Both the position numbers and the translations under genes were made by a program. Positions 43,269 through 50,709 of a stretch of 64,000 nucleotides of DNA are shown here, in pieces. The DNA is from Cellulomonas denverensis. GTDB taxonomy: Bacteria > Actinomycetota > Actinomycetes > Actinomycetales > Cellulomonadaceae. The notes below the pieces were generated by a model, which was not told the DNA's origin, did not search any database, and worked only from the letters and a program-made list of their open reading frames with translations. The stretch lies in the NCBI RefSeq assembly GCF_012396125.1, contig NZ_JAAXOX010000003.1, forward strand, positions 372,001-436,000, in the 5' to 3' direction. The number at the start of each line of letters is the position of its first letter. Position 1 is the stretch's first letter.

Positions 43269-43392
43269 GTCAGGCACGGAGGGAGCCGGGCGAGTCAGGC
43301 GCGCAGGGGCCGGGCTAGTCAGGCACGGAGGGAGCCGAGCGGGTCAGGCACGGAGCGGGCCCGGCGAGTTGGTCGCGCAGGGGCCGGGCGGG
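43269..43392. repeat. G-rich tandem array, five 24-25 bp units
   Basis: Units begin GTCAGGC (last one GTTGGTC) at 43269, 43294, 43318, 43343 and 43368. Each continues as CACGGAGGGAGCCG or GCGCAGGGGCCGGG. There are no unique spacers, so it is not a CRISPR. It lies between palindrome D and tRNA-Gly. Confidence 0.75.
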
Positions 43393-43419
43393 TGCCCGGC
43401 GTGCGGGCCGGAGGCGGGG

Positions 43420-43490
43420 AGCGGATGACGGGAATCGAACCCGCGTAATCAGTTTGGAAGACTGAGGCTCTACCATTGAGCTACATCCGC
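43420..43490 (-). tRNA. tRNA-Gly (anticodon TCC)
   Basis: Read on the minus strand, GCGGATG pairs with CATCCGC as acceptor stem. The D arm is GCTCAATGGTAGAGC, the anticodon arm TCAGTCTTCCAAACTGA with TCC at complement of 43456-43458, and the T arm GCGGGTTCGATTCCCGT. The discriminator is T and CCA is not encoded. It is divergent from tRNA-Pro, 86 bp away. Confidence 0.96.
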
Positions 43491-43576
43491 ACTGGTCCCG
43501 GACGAGCCGGAACAGCGGCCCCCAGCGTACCGGAGTCACCGCGCTGGTCCGCGCCGCCACTAGACTCTGCGGCGCA

Positions 43577-43653
43577 CGGGATGTGGCGCAGGTTGGTAGC
43601 GCGTCCGCTTTGGGAGCGGAAGGTCGTGGGTTCGAATCCCGCCATCCCGACCA
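43577..43653 (+). tRNA. tRNA-Pro (anticodon TGG)
   Basis: CGGGATG pairs with CATCCCG as acceptor stem. The anticodon arm TCCGCTTTGGGAGCGGA carries TGG, and the T arm contains GGGTTCGAATCCC. The discriminator A at 43650 is followed by CCA (43651-43653), which may be encoded or coincidental. The CPBP gene starts about 50 bp downstream. Confidence 0.96.
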
Positions 43654-43705
43654 TGACGGGCACCCAGCATCGGGCATCCTCGGAGCAGTCGAGGCTGGAG
43701 GACCG

Positions 43706-44536
43706 ATGAAGCCCTGGGTGCTGCGGATGCCGGTGACCCTGCTGCTCCTGTTCGCCGCATACGTGCTCGCCCAATCCGTCGCGAACGCCCTGCAGGACGG
43801 ACCGGCGGCCGTGCTCCTGGTGGGCGGGCTCGCGCTCGCGGCCGGGCTGCTCGCGCTCTACCCGCTGCTGACCCGCTGGCTGGAGGACCGCCCCCGGCCG
43901 GTGGAGCTGCGGTGGGACCGGTCGACGGCCGGACTGGGCTGGGGCGCCCTGCTCGGCGCGGGGTTCATCGCCCTGACGGTCGCCGGGATCGCGCCGTTCG
44001 GCGGGGTGGGCCTCAGCCGGGGCGAACCGGTGTCCGCGGTGCTGGGCATGCTCGGGGCCTGGGTGCTGGTCGGGGTCGGGGAGGAGCTGCTGTTCCGCGG
44101 CGGGCTGTTCCGGCTGGTGGAGGAGCGCCGGGGCAGCGGGGTGGCGCTCGCGGTGTCGGCGGTGGTGTTCGGCGGTGCGCACCTGACCAATCAGGACGCC
44201 ACGGTCTGGGGTGCGGTCGCGATCGCGCTGGAGGCCGGGGGACTGCTCGGCGCCGCGTACGTGCTGTCCCGGTCGCTCTGGCTGCCGATCGGGATCCACA
44301 TCGCCTGGAACCTGACGCAGGGCACCGTGTTCGGCGCCGAGGTGTCCGGTAACGGGCCGGGTGGGCCGGCGCTGCTGCACACCCGGCTGTCCGGGCCGGA
44401 CTGGCTCACCGGCGGCGGGTTCGGGCCGGAGGGCAGTGTGGTCGCGGTGCTGATCGGGGTCGCGGTCACGGTGGTGATGCTGGTGCTGGCGCGCCGCCGG
44501 GGCAGCTGGGTGGCCTGGGTGCCGCGGCCGCGGTGA
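43706..44536 (+). CDS. CPBP family intramembrane metalloprotease
   Basis: 276 residues with about seven or eight hydrophobic segments. Motif 1 of the ABI/CPBP family is GVGEELLFRGGLFRLVEE near residue 127 (the EExxxR glutamates). Motif 2 is VVFGGAHL near 155 and motif 3 is PIGIHIAWNL near 196 with the His. These are Rce1-like membrane peptidases whose bacterial substrates are mostly unknown; some protect against bacteriocins. ATG 43706 has GGAGGA 4 nt upstream. Confidence 0.9.
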   Translation: MKPWVLRMPVTLLLLFAAYVLAQSVANALQDGPAAVLLVGGLALAAGLLALYPLLTRWLEDRPRPVELRWDRSTAGLGWGALLGAGFIALTVAGIAPFGGVGLSRGEPVSAVLGMLGAWVLVGVGEELLFRGGLFRLVEERRGSGVALAVSAVVFGGAHLTNQDATVWGAVAIALEAGGLLGAAYVLSRSLWLPIGIHIAWNLTQGTVFGAEVSGNGPGGPALLHTRLSGPDWLTGGGFGPEGSVVAVLIGVAVTVVMLVLARRRGSWVAWVPRPR

Positions 44537-44571
44537 GCGGCTCGCTTTGGCCCCGCCGTCCCCGGGTGGCG

Positions 44572-44577
44572 TAGGCT
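44572..44577 (+). promoter_or_regulatory. Promoter of the tig transcript
   Basis: TAGGCT at 44572-44577 with TTGGCC at 44547-44552 (19-bp spacer) lies about 100 bp before the tig start. The spacing is long but the -10 matches others in the window. Confidence 0.4.
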
Positions 44578-44674
44578 CGTCTCGCCGACGCGCGCGTGCT
44601 GTCATGCCCGCGTGTGGGCCCGGCCAGGGTCCGTCCCGGCCCATCGACCGTCCGATCAGTTGGAGATCATCGAA

Positions 44675-46015
44675 GTGAAGAGCGCCGTCGAGACCCTGGA
44701 GCCCACCAAGGTCAAGCTGACCGTCGAGGTGTCGTACGACGAGCTCAAGCCGAGCATCGACCACGCCTACTCGCACATCGCCGAGCAGGTGAACATCCCC
44801 GGCTTCCGCAAGGGCAAGGTCCCGCCGCGGATCATCGACCAGCGCGTCGGCCGCCCCGCGGTGATGGAGCACGCCGTCAACGACGGGCTGTCGGAGTTCT
44901 ACGCCTCGGCGATCCGCGACAACTCCCTGCGCCCGCTGGGCCAGCCGGAGATCGACGTGACCAAGGTGCCGGGTCTGGTCCCGGGCGAGGAGCAGGGCGA
45001 CCTGGTCTTCACCGCCGAGGTCGAGGTCCGCCCGGAGATCGAGATCCCCGCGCTGGAGGACCTGAAGGTCAGCGTCGACGGGCTCGAGGTCTCCGACGAG
45101 GACGTGCAGGGCCGTCTGGACCAGCTGCGCGAGCGCTTCGGCACCCTGGTCGGCGTGGACCGCCCGGCCGAGGACAAGGACTTCGTCGTGATCGACCTGG
45201 TCGCCAAGATCGGCGACGAGGAGGTCGACACCGTCTCCGGCATCTCCTACCAGATCGGTTCCGGCAACATGCTGGAGGGTCTGGACGAGGCGCTGACCGG
45301 CCTGTCCGCCGGTGAGACCACCACCTTCGAGACCGAGCTGGTCGGTGGCGAGCACGCCGGGGAGAAGGCCCAGGTCACCGTGACCGCCTCCCAGGTCAAG
45401 CAGCGCGACCTGCCCGAGGCCGACGACGACTTCGCCCAGATGGCCTCGGAGTTCGACACCATCGCCGAGCTGACCGACGACCTGCGCGAGCAGGCCGGCC
45501 GGATCAAGGGCCAGAACCAGGCCGTGCAGGCCCGTGACCTGCTGCTCGAGCAGCTGCTGGAGCAGATCGAGATCCCGGTGCCCTCCGGTGCCGTCGAGGC
45601 CGAGGTGCACCGCCACCTGGAGCAGGAGGGCCGTCTGGACGACGACACCCACCGCGCCGAGGTGACCGAGCAGGCCGAGACCGCGCTGCGCAACCAGATC
45701 CTGCTGGACACCCTGGCCGAGAAGCTCGAGGTCAAGGTCGCCCAGGGCGAGCTGATCGACTACCTGGTGTCCGCTTCCCGCCAGTACGGCATGGACCCGA
45801 ACACCTTCATCCAGACCATCGACCAGCAGGGCCAGATCCCGGCGATGGTGGCCGAGGTCGCCCGGTCGAAGGCGCTGGCCGTGGCGCTGCGCCGGGTCAC
45901 CGTGACCGACGACAAGGGCGAGACGGTCGACCTGTCCGAGTACATCGGCTCGGACGAGGACGACGCCGCGCTGGAGCAGGCCGAGGACGAGGCCACTGAG
46001 GCCACCCAGGCCTGA
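44675..46015 (+). CDS. tig: Trigger factor (ribosome-associated chaperone)
   Basis: 446 residues. The N-terminal ribosome-binding domain includes the signature IPGFRKGKVPPRII near residue 44. The FKBP-type prolyl isomerase domain spans about 155-240 (DFVVIDLVAKIGDEEV, then YQIGSGNMLEGLDEALTGLSAGE). The helical C-terminal chaperone domain follows and ends in a Glu/Asp/Ala-rich tail. It meets nascent chains at the exit tunnel. GTG 44675 has GGAG at 9 nt and gives the normal N-terminus; an in-frame TTG at 44660 is possible. clpP1 follows after a terminator and its own promoter, the usual actinobacterial arrangement. Confidence 0.96.
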   Translation: MKSAVETLEPTKVKLTVEVSYDELKPSIDHAYSHIAEQVNIPGFRKGKVPPRIIDQRVGRPAVMEHAVNDGLSEFYASAIRDNSLRPLGQPEIDVTKVPGLVPGEEQGDLVFTAEVEVRPEIEIPALEDLKVSVDGLEVSDEDVQGRLDQLRERFGTLVGVDRPAEDKDFVVIDLVAKIGDEEVDTVSGISYQIGSGNMLEGLDEALTGLSAGETTTFETELVGGEHAGEKAQVTVTASQVKQRDLPEADDDFAQMASEFDTIAELTDDLREQAGRIKGQNQAVQARDLLLEQLLEQIEIPVPSGAVEAEVHRHLEQEGRLDDDTHRAEVTEQAETALRNQILLDTLAEKLEVKVAQGELIDYLVSASRQYGMDPNTFIQTIDQQGQIPAMVAEVARSKALAVALRRVTVTDDKGETVDLSEYIGSDEDDAALEQAEDEATEATQA

Positions 46016-46030
46016 GCATCGTGCCGTGAG

Positions 46031-46062
46031 GGCCCCGCTGCACCACTGTGTGCGGCGGGGCC
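46031..46062 (+). terminator. Terminator after tig
   Basis: 13-bp arms (GGCCCCGCTGCAC with GTGCGGCGGGGCC, one G-T wobble) enclose a 6-nt loop, 15 nt after the tig stop and followed by TT. It separates tig from the clpP1P2 promoter. Confidence 0.8.
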
Positions 46063-46090
46063 TTCCGCATTCCGTGCCTCCGCCGGGAGC

Positions 46091-46111
46091 AGCGCACGTG
46101 CGCTGGCAGCG
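46091..46111 (+). promoter_or_regulatory. Possible ClgR site upstream of clpP1
   Basis: CGCTGGCAGCG followed by AAA (46101-46114) resembles the ClgR box CGCY-N-A-N-R-GCG with one mismatch. It overlaps a perfect 14-bp palindrome AGCGCACGTGCGCT (46091-46104). ClgR activates clpP1P2 in actinobacteria; the site is about 43 bp upstream of the putative -10. Confidence 0.4.
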
Positions 46112-46153
46112 AAACGGGGGCTCGGCGGGACGATCCGCAGGTGACCCGGACGT

Positions 46154-46159
46154 TAGGGT
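46154..46159 (+). promoter_or_regulatory. -10 element for clpP1-clpP2
   Basis: TAGGGT lies 44 bp before the clpP1 start. The -35 position (about 46131) is poor, which fits an activator-dependent promoter. Confidence 0.45.
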
Positions 46160-46203
46160 CGCTACAACGCACGCCAATCACCGCACGTCATGAGGGAGCC
46201 TTC

Positions 46204-46824
46204 GTGAACGACCAGACGCCGGCCATCGCCCGGGCAGAGTCCGGGGGACTCGGACTCAACGACTCCATCTACAACCGGCTCCTGCGTGAGCGGATCATCT
46301 GGCTGGGGTCGGAGGTCCGGGACGAGAACGCCAACGCCATCTGCGCGCAGATGATGCTGCTGGCGGCGGAGGACCCGGACAAGGACATCTTCCTGTACAT
46401 CAACTCGCCCGGTGGCTCGATCACCGCGGGCATGGCGATCTACGACACCATGCAGTTCATCAAGCCGGACGTCGCCACCGTGGCGATGGGCATGGCGGCC
46501 TCGATGGGCCAGTTCCTGCTCTCCTCGGGTGCCAAGGGCAAGCGCTACGCGACCCCGCACGCCCGGGTGATGATGCACCAGCCCTCCGGCGGCATCGGCG
46601 GCACCGCCACCGACGTCCGGATCAACGCCCAGCTGATCCTGCACATGAAGACCGTGCTGGCCGAGCTGATCGCCGAGCAGACCGGCAAGACCGTCGAGCA
46701 GATCACCGCCGACTCGGACCGTGACCGCTGGTTCACCGCCCCCGAGGCGCTGGAGTACGGGTTCATCGACAAGGTCGTCACCCACGCCGGCGCGGTCGCC
46801 GGCGGCGGTGGCACCAACGCCTGA
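46204..46824 (+). CDS. clpP1: ATP-dependent Clp protease proteolytic subunit 1
   Basis: 206 residues. The active-site Ser is in [10 protein letters not shown] near residue 100 and the His in MMHQPSGG near 125; the [19 protein letters not shown] strand is fully conserved. In actinobacteria ClpP1 and ClpP2 form a mixed tetradecamer that degrades substrates fed by ClpX or ClpC. GTG 46204 follows GAGGGAG at good spacing. clpP2 starts 35 bp downstream, so the two are cotranscribed. Confidence 0.96.
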   Translation: MNDQTPAIARAESGGLGLNDSIYNRLLRERIIWLGSEVRDENANAICAQMMLLAAEDPDKDIFLYINSPGGSITAGMAIYDTMQFIKPDVATVAMGMAASMGQFLLSSGAKGKRYATPHARVMMHQPSGGIGGTATDVRINAQLILHMKTVLAELIAEQTGKTVEQITADSDRDRWFTAPEALEYGFIDKVVTHAGAVAGGGGTNA

Positions 46825-46858
46825 GCCCCCCAGACCTGACATCCACGAAGGAGAACCC

Positions 46859-47560
46859 GTGAGCACCGAGTCGCAGTTCATCGCCCGTGCCGGGCGTCTC
46901 GCCGGGGGCTGGGGCGCTGCCACCCCGTCGCCGTCGTCCCGCTACGTGCTGCCCCAGTTCGAGGAGCGCACCGCGTACGGCTTCAAGCGGCAGGACCCGT
47001 ACACCAAGCTGTTCGAGGACCGGATCATCTTCCTCGGCGTGCAGGTGGACGATGCCTCCGCCGACGACATCATGGCCCAGCTGCTGGTGCTGGAGAGCAC
47101 CGACCCGGACGGGCCGATCACCCTCTACATCAACTCGCCCGGTGGCTCGTTCACCGCGCTGACCGCGATCTACGACACGATGCAGTACATCAAGCCGCAG
47201 ATCCAGACCGTGTGCCTCGGGCAGGCGGCCTCGGCGGCGGCGGTGCTGCTGGCGGCCGGGTCGCCCGGGATGCGCCTGGCGCTGCCGAACGCCCGGGTCC
47301 TGATCCACCAGCCGGCGATGGAGGGCGGCGGCTACGCGCAGGCCTCCGACATCGAGATCCACGCCAACGAGCTGATCCGGATGCGGGAGTGGCTGGAGGC
47401 GACCCTGGCGCACCACACCGGGCGTGACCTGGAGCAGGTGAAGCAGGACATCGAGCGCGACAAGATCCTGACCGCCGCGCAGGCCCTGGACTACGGCATC
47501 GTCGACCAGGTGCTGCAGAGCCGGAAGGGTGCCGTCGCCACGACGGTCGAACCGAAGTGA
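46859..47560 (+). CDS. clpP2: ATP-dependent Clp protease proteolytic subunit 2
   Basis: 233 residues; longer at the N-terminus than ClpP1, as usual. The Ser lies in CLGQAASAAAVLLAAG near 125 and the His in VLIHQPAMEGG near 150. [22 protein letters not shown] is the conserved handle strand, of which YINSPGGSF is at about 98. It pairs with ClpP1 in the mixed protease. GTG 46859 has AAGGAG upstream. A hairpin follows the stop before clpX. Confidence 0.96.
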   Translation: MSTESQFIARAGRLAGGWGAATPSPSSRYVLPQFEERTAYGFKRQDPYTKLFEDRIIFLGVQVDDASADDIMAQLLVLESTDPDGPITLYINSPGGSFTALTAIYDTMQYIKPQIQTVCLGQAASAAAVLLAAGSPGMRLALPNARVLIHQPAMEGGGYAQASDIEIHANELIRMREWLEATLAHHTGRDLEQVKQDIERDKILTAAQALDYGIVDQVLQSRKGAVATTVEPK

Positions 47561-47564
47561 GCGC

Positions 47565-47600
47565 GGGTGCGCCCCGGGGGTGAAACGCCGGGGCGCACTC
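47565..47600 (+). terminator. Hairpin between clpP2 and clpX
   Basis: An 11-bp perfect stem (GTGCGCCCCGG with its complement), extendable by two pairs including one G-T, and a 10-nt loop follow the clpP2 stop by 4 nt. clpX, about 155 bp further on, may therefore have its own promoter; none is clear in 47601-47754. Confidence 0.65.
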
Positions 47601-47754
47601 ACGCGACACGCCAGGCCCGGGGGTGTCCGGCTGACACCGACCCGGGCCGTGGTGTGGAATGGTTCATCGGGCGTCCCCGGGCCCTGACCCGGCGGGGACC
47701 GCAGTACCGGACAGCTCGACAGCAGCGCAGCAGAGCGCATGGGAAGGGGACGCA

Positions 47755-49035
47755 GTGGCTCGCATCGGAGACGGCGCCGACCTGCTCAAGTGCTCGTTCT
47801 GCGGGAAGTCGCAGAAGCAGGTGAAGAAGCTCATCGCCGGTCCCGGCGTGTACATCTGTGACGAGTGCATCGAGCTGTGCAACGAGATCATGGAGGAGGA
47901 GCGCGCGGAGGCCTCCGAGCTGGGCATGACCGAACTGCCCAAGCCGAAGGAGATCTTCGAGTTCCTCGAGCAGTACATCGTCGGCCAGGAGCCGGCCAAG
48001 CGGTCGCTCGCGGTCGCGGTGTACAACCACTACAAGCGGATCCAGGCCGGTGAGGCGGGTTCGGGCACGGTGGGCTCCGGCGACGACGCCGTGGAGATCG
48101 CCAAGTCGAACATCCTGCTGATCGGCCCGACCGGCTGCGGCAAGACCTACCTGGCCCAGACCCTGGCGAAGATGCTGAACGTGCCCTTCGCCCTGGCGGA
48201 CGCCACCGCGCTGACCGAGGCGGGCTACGTCGGCGAGGACGTCGAGAACATCCTGCTCAAGCTGATCCAGGCCGCCGACTTCGACGTGAAGAAGGCCGAG
48301 ACCGGGATCATCTACATCGACGAGATCGACAAGATCGCCCGCAAGGCGGAGAACCCGTCGATCACCCGGGACGTGTCCGGCGAGGGCGTGCAGCAGGCGC
48401 TGCTGAAGATCCTGGAGGGCACCCAGGCCTCGGTGCCGCCGCAGGGTGGCCGCAAGCACCCGCACCAGGAGTTCATCCAGATCGACACCACCAACGTGTT
48501 GTTCATCGTCGCGGGCGCGTTCGCCGGGCTGGACGAGATCATCACCAGCCGGTCCGGCCGCAAGGGGATCGGCTTTGGCGCCCCGCTGCACTCGGCGGAC
48601 GACAAGGACGTCTTCGGCGAGGTCATGCCGGAGGATCTGCTGAAGTTCGGGCTGATCCCGGAGTTCATCGGCCGCGTCCCGGTGATCACCACCGTCTCCC
48701 CGCTGGACCAGCAGGCACTGGTCCGGATCCTCACCGAGCCGCGCAACGCCCTGGTCAAGCAGTACCAGCGGATGTTCGAGATCGACGGCGTCGAGCTGGA
48801 ATTCACCGACGACGCGGTGGAGGCGATCGCGGACCAGGCGCTGCTGCGCGGCACCGGTGCCCGCGGACTGCGCGCCATCATGGAGGAGGTCCTCCAGCAG
48901 GTGATGTTCGAGGTGCCCAGCCGCGACGACGTCGAGCGGGTGGTGGTCAGCCGCGAGGTCGTGCTGGAGAACGTGAACCCGACCCTGGTGCCCCGTCAGG
49001 CGCCGAAGCGCACGCCGAGGGAGAAGAGTGCCTGA
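47755..49035 (+). CDS. clpX: ATP-dependent Clp protease ATP-binding subunit ClpX
   Basis: 426 residues. The N-terminal C4 zinc finger (CSFC near 13 and CDEC near 38) is followed by the AAA+ module. Walker A is [13 protein letters not shown] near 123, Walker [16 protein letters not shown] near 183, and sensor and pore-loop regions follow. The IGF loop that docks to ClpP is present as IGFGAPL near 272. ClpX unfolds tagged proteins and passes them to ClpP. GTG 47755 follows AAGGGGA. The chorismate mutase ORF begins 8 nt before the clpX stop. Confidence 0.97.
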   Translation: MARIGDGADLLKCSFCGKSQKQVKKLIAGPGVYICDECIELCNEIMEEERAEASELGMTELPKPKEIFEFLEQYIVGQEPAKRSLAVAVYNHYKRIQAGEAGSGTVGSGDDAVEIAKSNILLIGPTGCGKTYLAQTLAKMLNVPFALADATALTEAGYVGEDVENILLKLIQAADFDVKKAETGIIYIDEIDKIARKAENPSITRDVSGEGVQQALLKILEGTQASVPPQGGRKHPHQEFIQIDTTNVLFIVAGAFAGLDEIITSRSGRKGIGFGAPLHSADDKDVFGEVMPEDLLKFGLIPEFIGRVPVITTVSPLDQQALVRILTEPRNALVKQYQRMFEIDGVELEFTDDAVEAIADQALLRGTGARGLRAIMEEVLQQVMFEVPSRDDVERVVVSREVVLENVNPTLVPRQAPKRTPREKSA

Positions 49036-49339
49036 GCTGCCCCCGGAGCTGGCCCGCCTGCGCGGCAGCATCGACAACTTCGACGCCGCGCTGATCCACA
49101 TCCTGGCCGAGCGGTTCAAGGCCACCCAGCAGGTCGGCGTGCTCAAGGCGCGCCTGGGTCTGCCCGCCTCCGACCCGGGGCGTGAGGCCCGCCAGGTCAC
49201 CCGGCTGCGCGAGCTGGCGCACGAGGCCGAGCTCGACCCGGTGTTCGCCGAGAAGTTCCTCGCGTTCATCGTCGAGGAGGTCATCCGGCACCACGAGGCG
49301 ATCGCGGCCGGCCCGGAGGGCGTGCGCGGCGATTCCTGA
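49028..49339 (+). CDS. Chorismate mutase (AroQ class)
   Basis: 103 residues, an all-helical AroQ domain: [23 protein letters not shown] near residue 8 in two parts, [11 protein letters not shown] near 37 with the active-site Lys/Arg, and the C-terminal [13 protein letters not shown]. It converts chorismate to prephenate for Phe and Tyr. The GTG at 49028 overlaps the clpX end by 8 nt, so expression is coupled to clpX. Actinobacterial AroQ enzymes of this size are often activated by binding DAHP synthase, encoded elsewhere. Confidence 0.87.
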   Translation: MPELPPELARLRGSIDNFDAALIHILAERFKATQQVGVLKARLGLPASDPGREARQVTRLRELAHEAELDPVFAEKFLAFIVEEVIRHHEAIAAGPEGVRGDS

Positions 49340-49455
49340 CCCCAGCGCTGGCGTGTCGGCGCCGGGTGTCAGAGGGTGGGCAGGGACAGAAGGCCGGCCG
49401 CCGGAGGCCTCGCTCTCCGTCCGGTCGGCCCCGCGTCTCGCACCCGGAGGTTGCC

Positions 49456-50655
49456 TTGGATCTGCACTGGCTGAAGCCGCTGCTCGGACGTCCCGGACCG
49501 TTCATCACCGTTCTGCTCGATGCCACCCGGGCCGATGCCTCGGGGGACGAGGAGGTCGCGGGCCGCTGGAAGTCCCTGCGCCGTGAGCTGCACGCCGCGG
49601 GCGCCCCGGACGGGGTGCTCGACGTGATCGAGGAGCGGGTGACCCGGCCCACCGGGGTCGGCGGTCCGCACGGCCGGGTGGTGATCGCCGACGCGGCCGA
49701 GATCGTGGTCGACCGGGTGGTCAAGGAGCCGCCGGCCCAGTCCAGTGCCGTCTACGACGCGGTGCCCGCCCTGGCACCCGCCGTCCGGGCCGCCGACCAG
49801 GCCACCCGGTTCGTGCTGGTCGAGATCGACCGCCAGGGTGCGGACCTCACCTGGTCCGACGGCACCACCGCCCGGCCCGAGCGCGAGGTGGTCGACGGCG
49901 ACCACGACGTGCTGCACAAGATCCGGGAGGGCGGCGGCTGGTCGCACCGCCGGATGCAGACCCGCGCCGAGGACTCCTGGGAGCGCAATGCCGAGACGGT
50001 CGCCGCCGACCTGGACCGCCAGGTCGCCGAGCGCCAGCCCGAGCTGGTCCTGGTCACCGGTGACGTGCGCGCGGTGGCGCTGCTCAAGGACGCGGTCGGC
50101 CAGCACGTGCGTGAGCTGATCGCCGAGGTGCCCGGCGGCTCCCGCGCCGACGGCGTGAACCAGCAGGCCTTCGAGGAGAAGGTCGGTGCCGCACTGTTCG
50201 AGCACCGGGCCCGGCGCCGGGAGAAGGTGCTGGACCGGTTCCGCACCGCCCAGGGCCGCGGCGAGGCAGCGGTCACCTCGGTGCCGGACGTGGTCACCGT
50301 GCTGCAGCGCGGTCAGGTGGCCGAGCTGCTGGTCCGCGACGACCTGACGCTGCCCGGCTCGGCGCTGACCGAGCGGCGGCTGCAGGTCGGCCCGGAGCCG
50401 CTGCAGATCGCGGTGGACGCCGACGACCTGATCGCGCTCGGCGCCCCGGAGGGCTCGGCGCGGTCCATGCCCGCCGACGCCGCTCTGCTGCGGGCCGCCC
50501 TCGGCCAGGACGCCGGCCTGACCCTGGTGCCGGACGGTGCCGCGGACCTGGTGGACGGGGTGGGGGCGATCCTGCGCTGGGTGGACGAGTCCACGCCCAG
50601 CGAGGCCGTGCCCAGCCAGTCCGCCGACCAGGCGCGGCTGCGCGACGTGGTCTGA
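49456..50655 (+). CDS. Rv2629/Balon-family ribosome hibernation factor (aeRF1-like)
   Basis: 399 residues from TTG 49456, which has GGAGG 5 nt upstream and gives the family N-terminus LDLHWLKPLLGRPGPFITVLLD in two parts. The protein has the bacterial eRF1-like architecture: N domain to ~130, middle domain ~135-270 and C domain. Parts visible are ATRFVLVEIDRQGADL near 118, REGGGWSHRRMQ near 158 and PELVLVTGDVRAV near 195. Mycobacterial Rv2629 is a homologue of Balon, which fills the ribosomal A site in dormant cells. It has also been annotated as a Vms1-like peptidyl-tRNA hydrolase. Adjacent to the clp block by position only. Confidence 0.78.
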   Translation: MDLHWLKPLLGRPGPFITVLLDATRADASGDEEVAGRWKSLRRELHAAGAPDGVLDVIEERVTRPTGVGGPHGRVVIADAAEIVVDRVVKEPPAQSSAVYDAVPALAPAVRAADQATRFVLVEIDRQGADLTWSDGTTARPEREVVDGDHDVLHKIREGGGWSHRRMQTRAEDSWERNAETVAADLDRQVAERQPELVLVTGDVRAVALLKDAVGQHVRELIAEVPGGSRADGVNQQAFEEKVGAALFEHRARRREKVLDRFRTAQGRGEAAVTSVPDVVTVLQRGQVAELLVRDDLTLPGSALTERRLQVGPEPLQIAVDADDLIALGAPEGSARSMPADAALLRAALGQDAGLTLVPDGAADLVDGVGAILRWVDESTPSEAVPSQSADQARLRDVV

Positions 50656-50667
50656 GCCGGAGAGCAC

Positions 50668-50701
50668 AACGGCCCCGGGGAGTGCGCTCCCCGGGGCCGT
50701 T
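50668..50701. terminator. Bidirectional hairpin between convergent genes
   Basis: A perfect 15-bp stem (AACGGCCCCGGGGAG with its complement) and a TGCG tetraloop lie between the stops at 50655 and 50710. In the plus direction it is followed by a short T/C run. Confidence 0.88.
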
Positions 50702-50709
50702 CTCGTGGG

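Noticed and set aside
43269..43392. CRISPR array
   Set aside because: The units are contiguous, with no unique spacers, and no cas genes are present.
43651..43653. Encoded CCA of tRNA-Pro as firm evidence
   Set aside because: CCA directly follows the discriminator but could be chance; tRNA-Gly in the same spacer lacks it.
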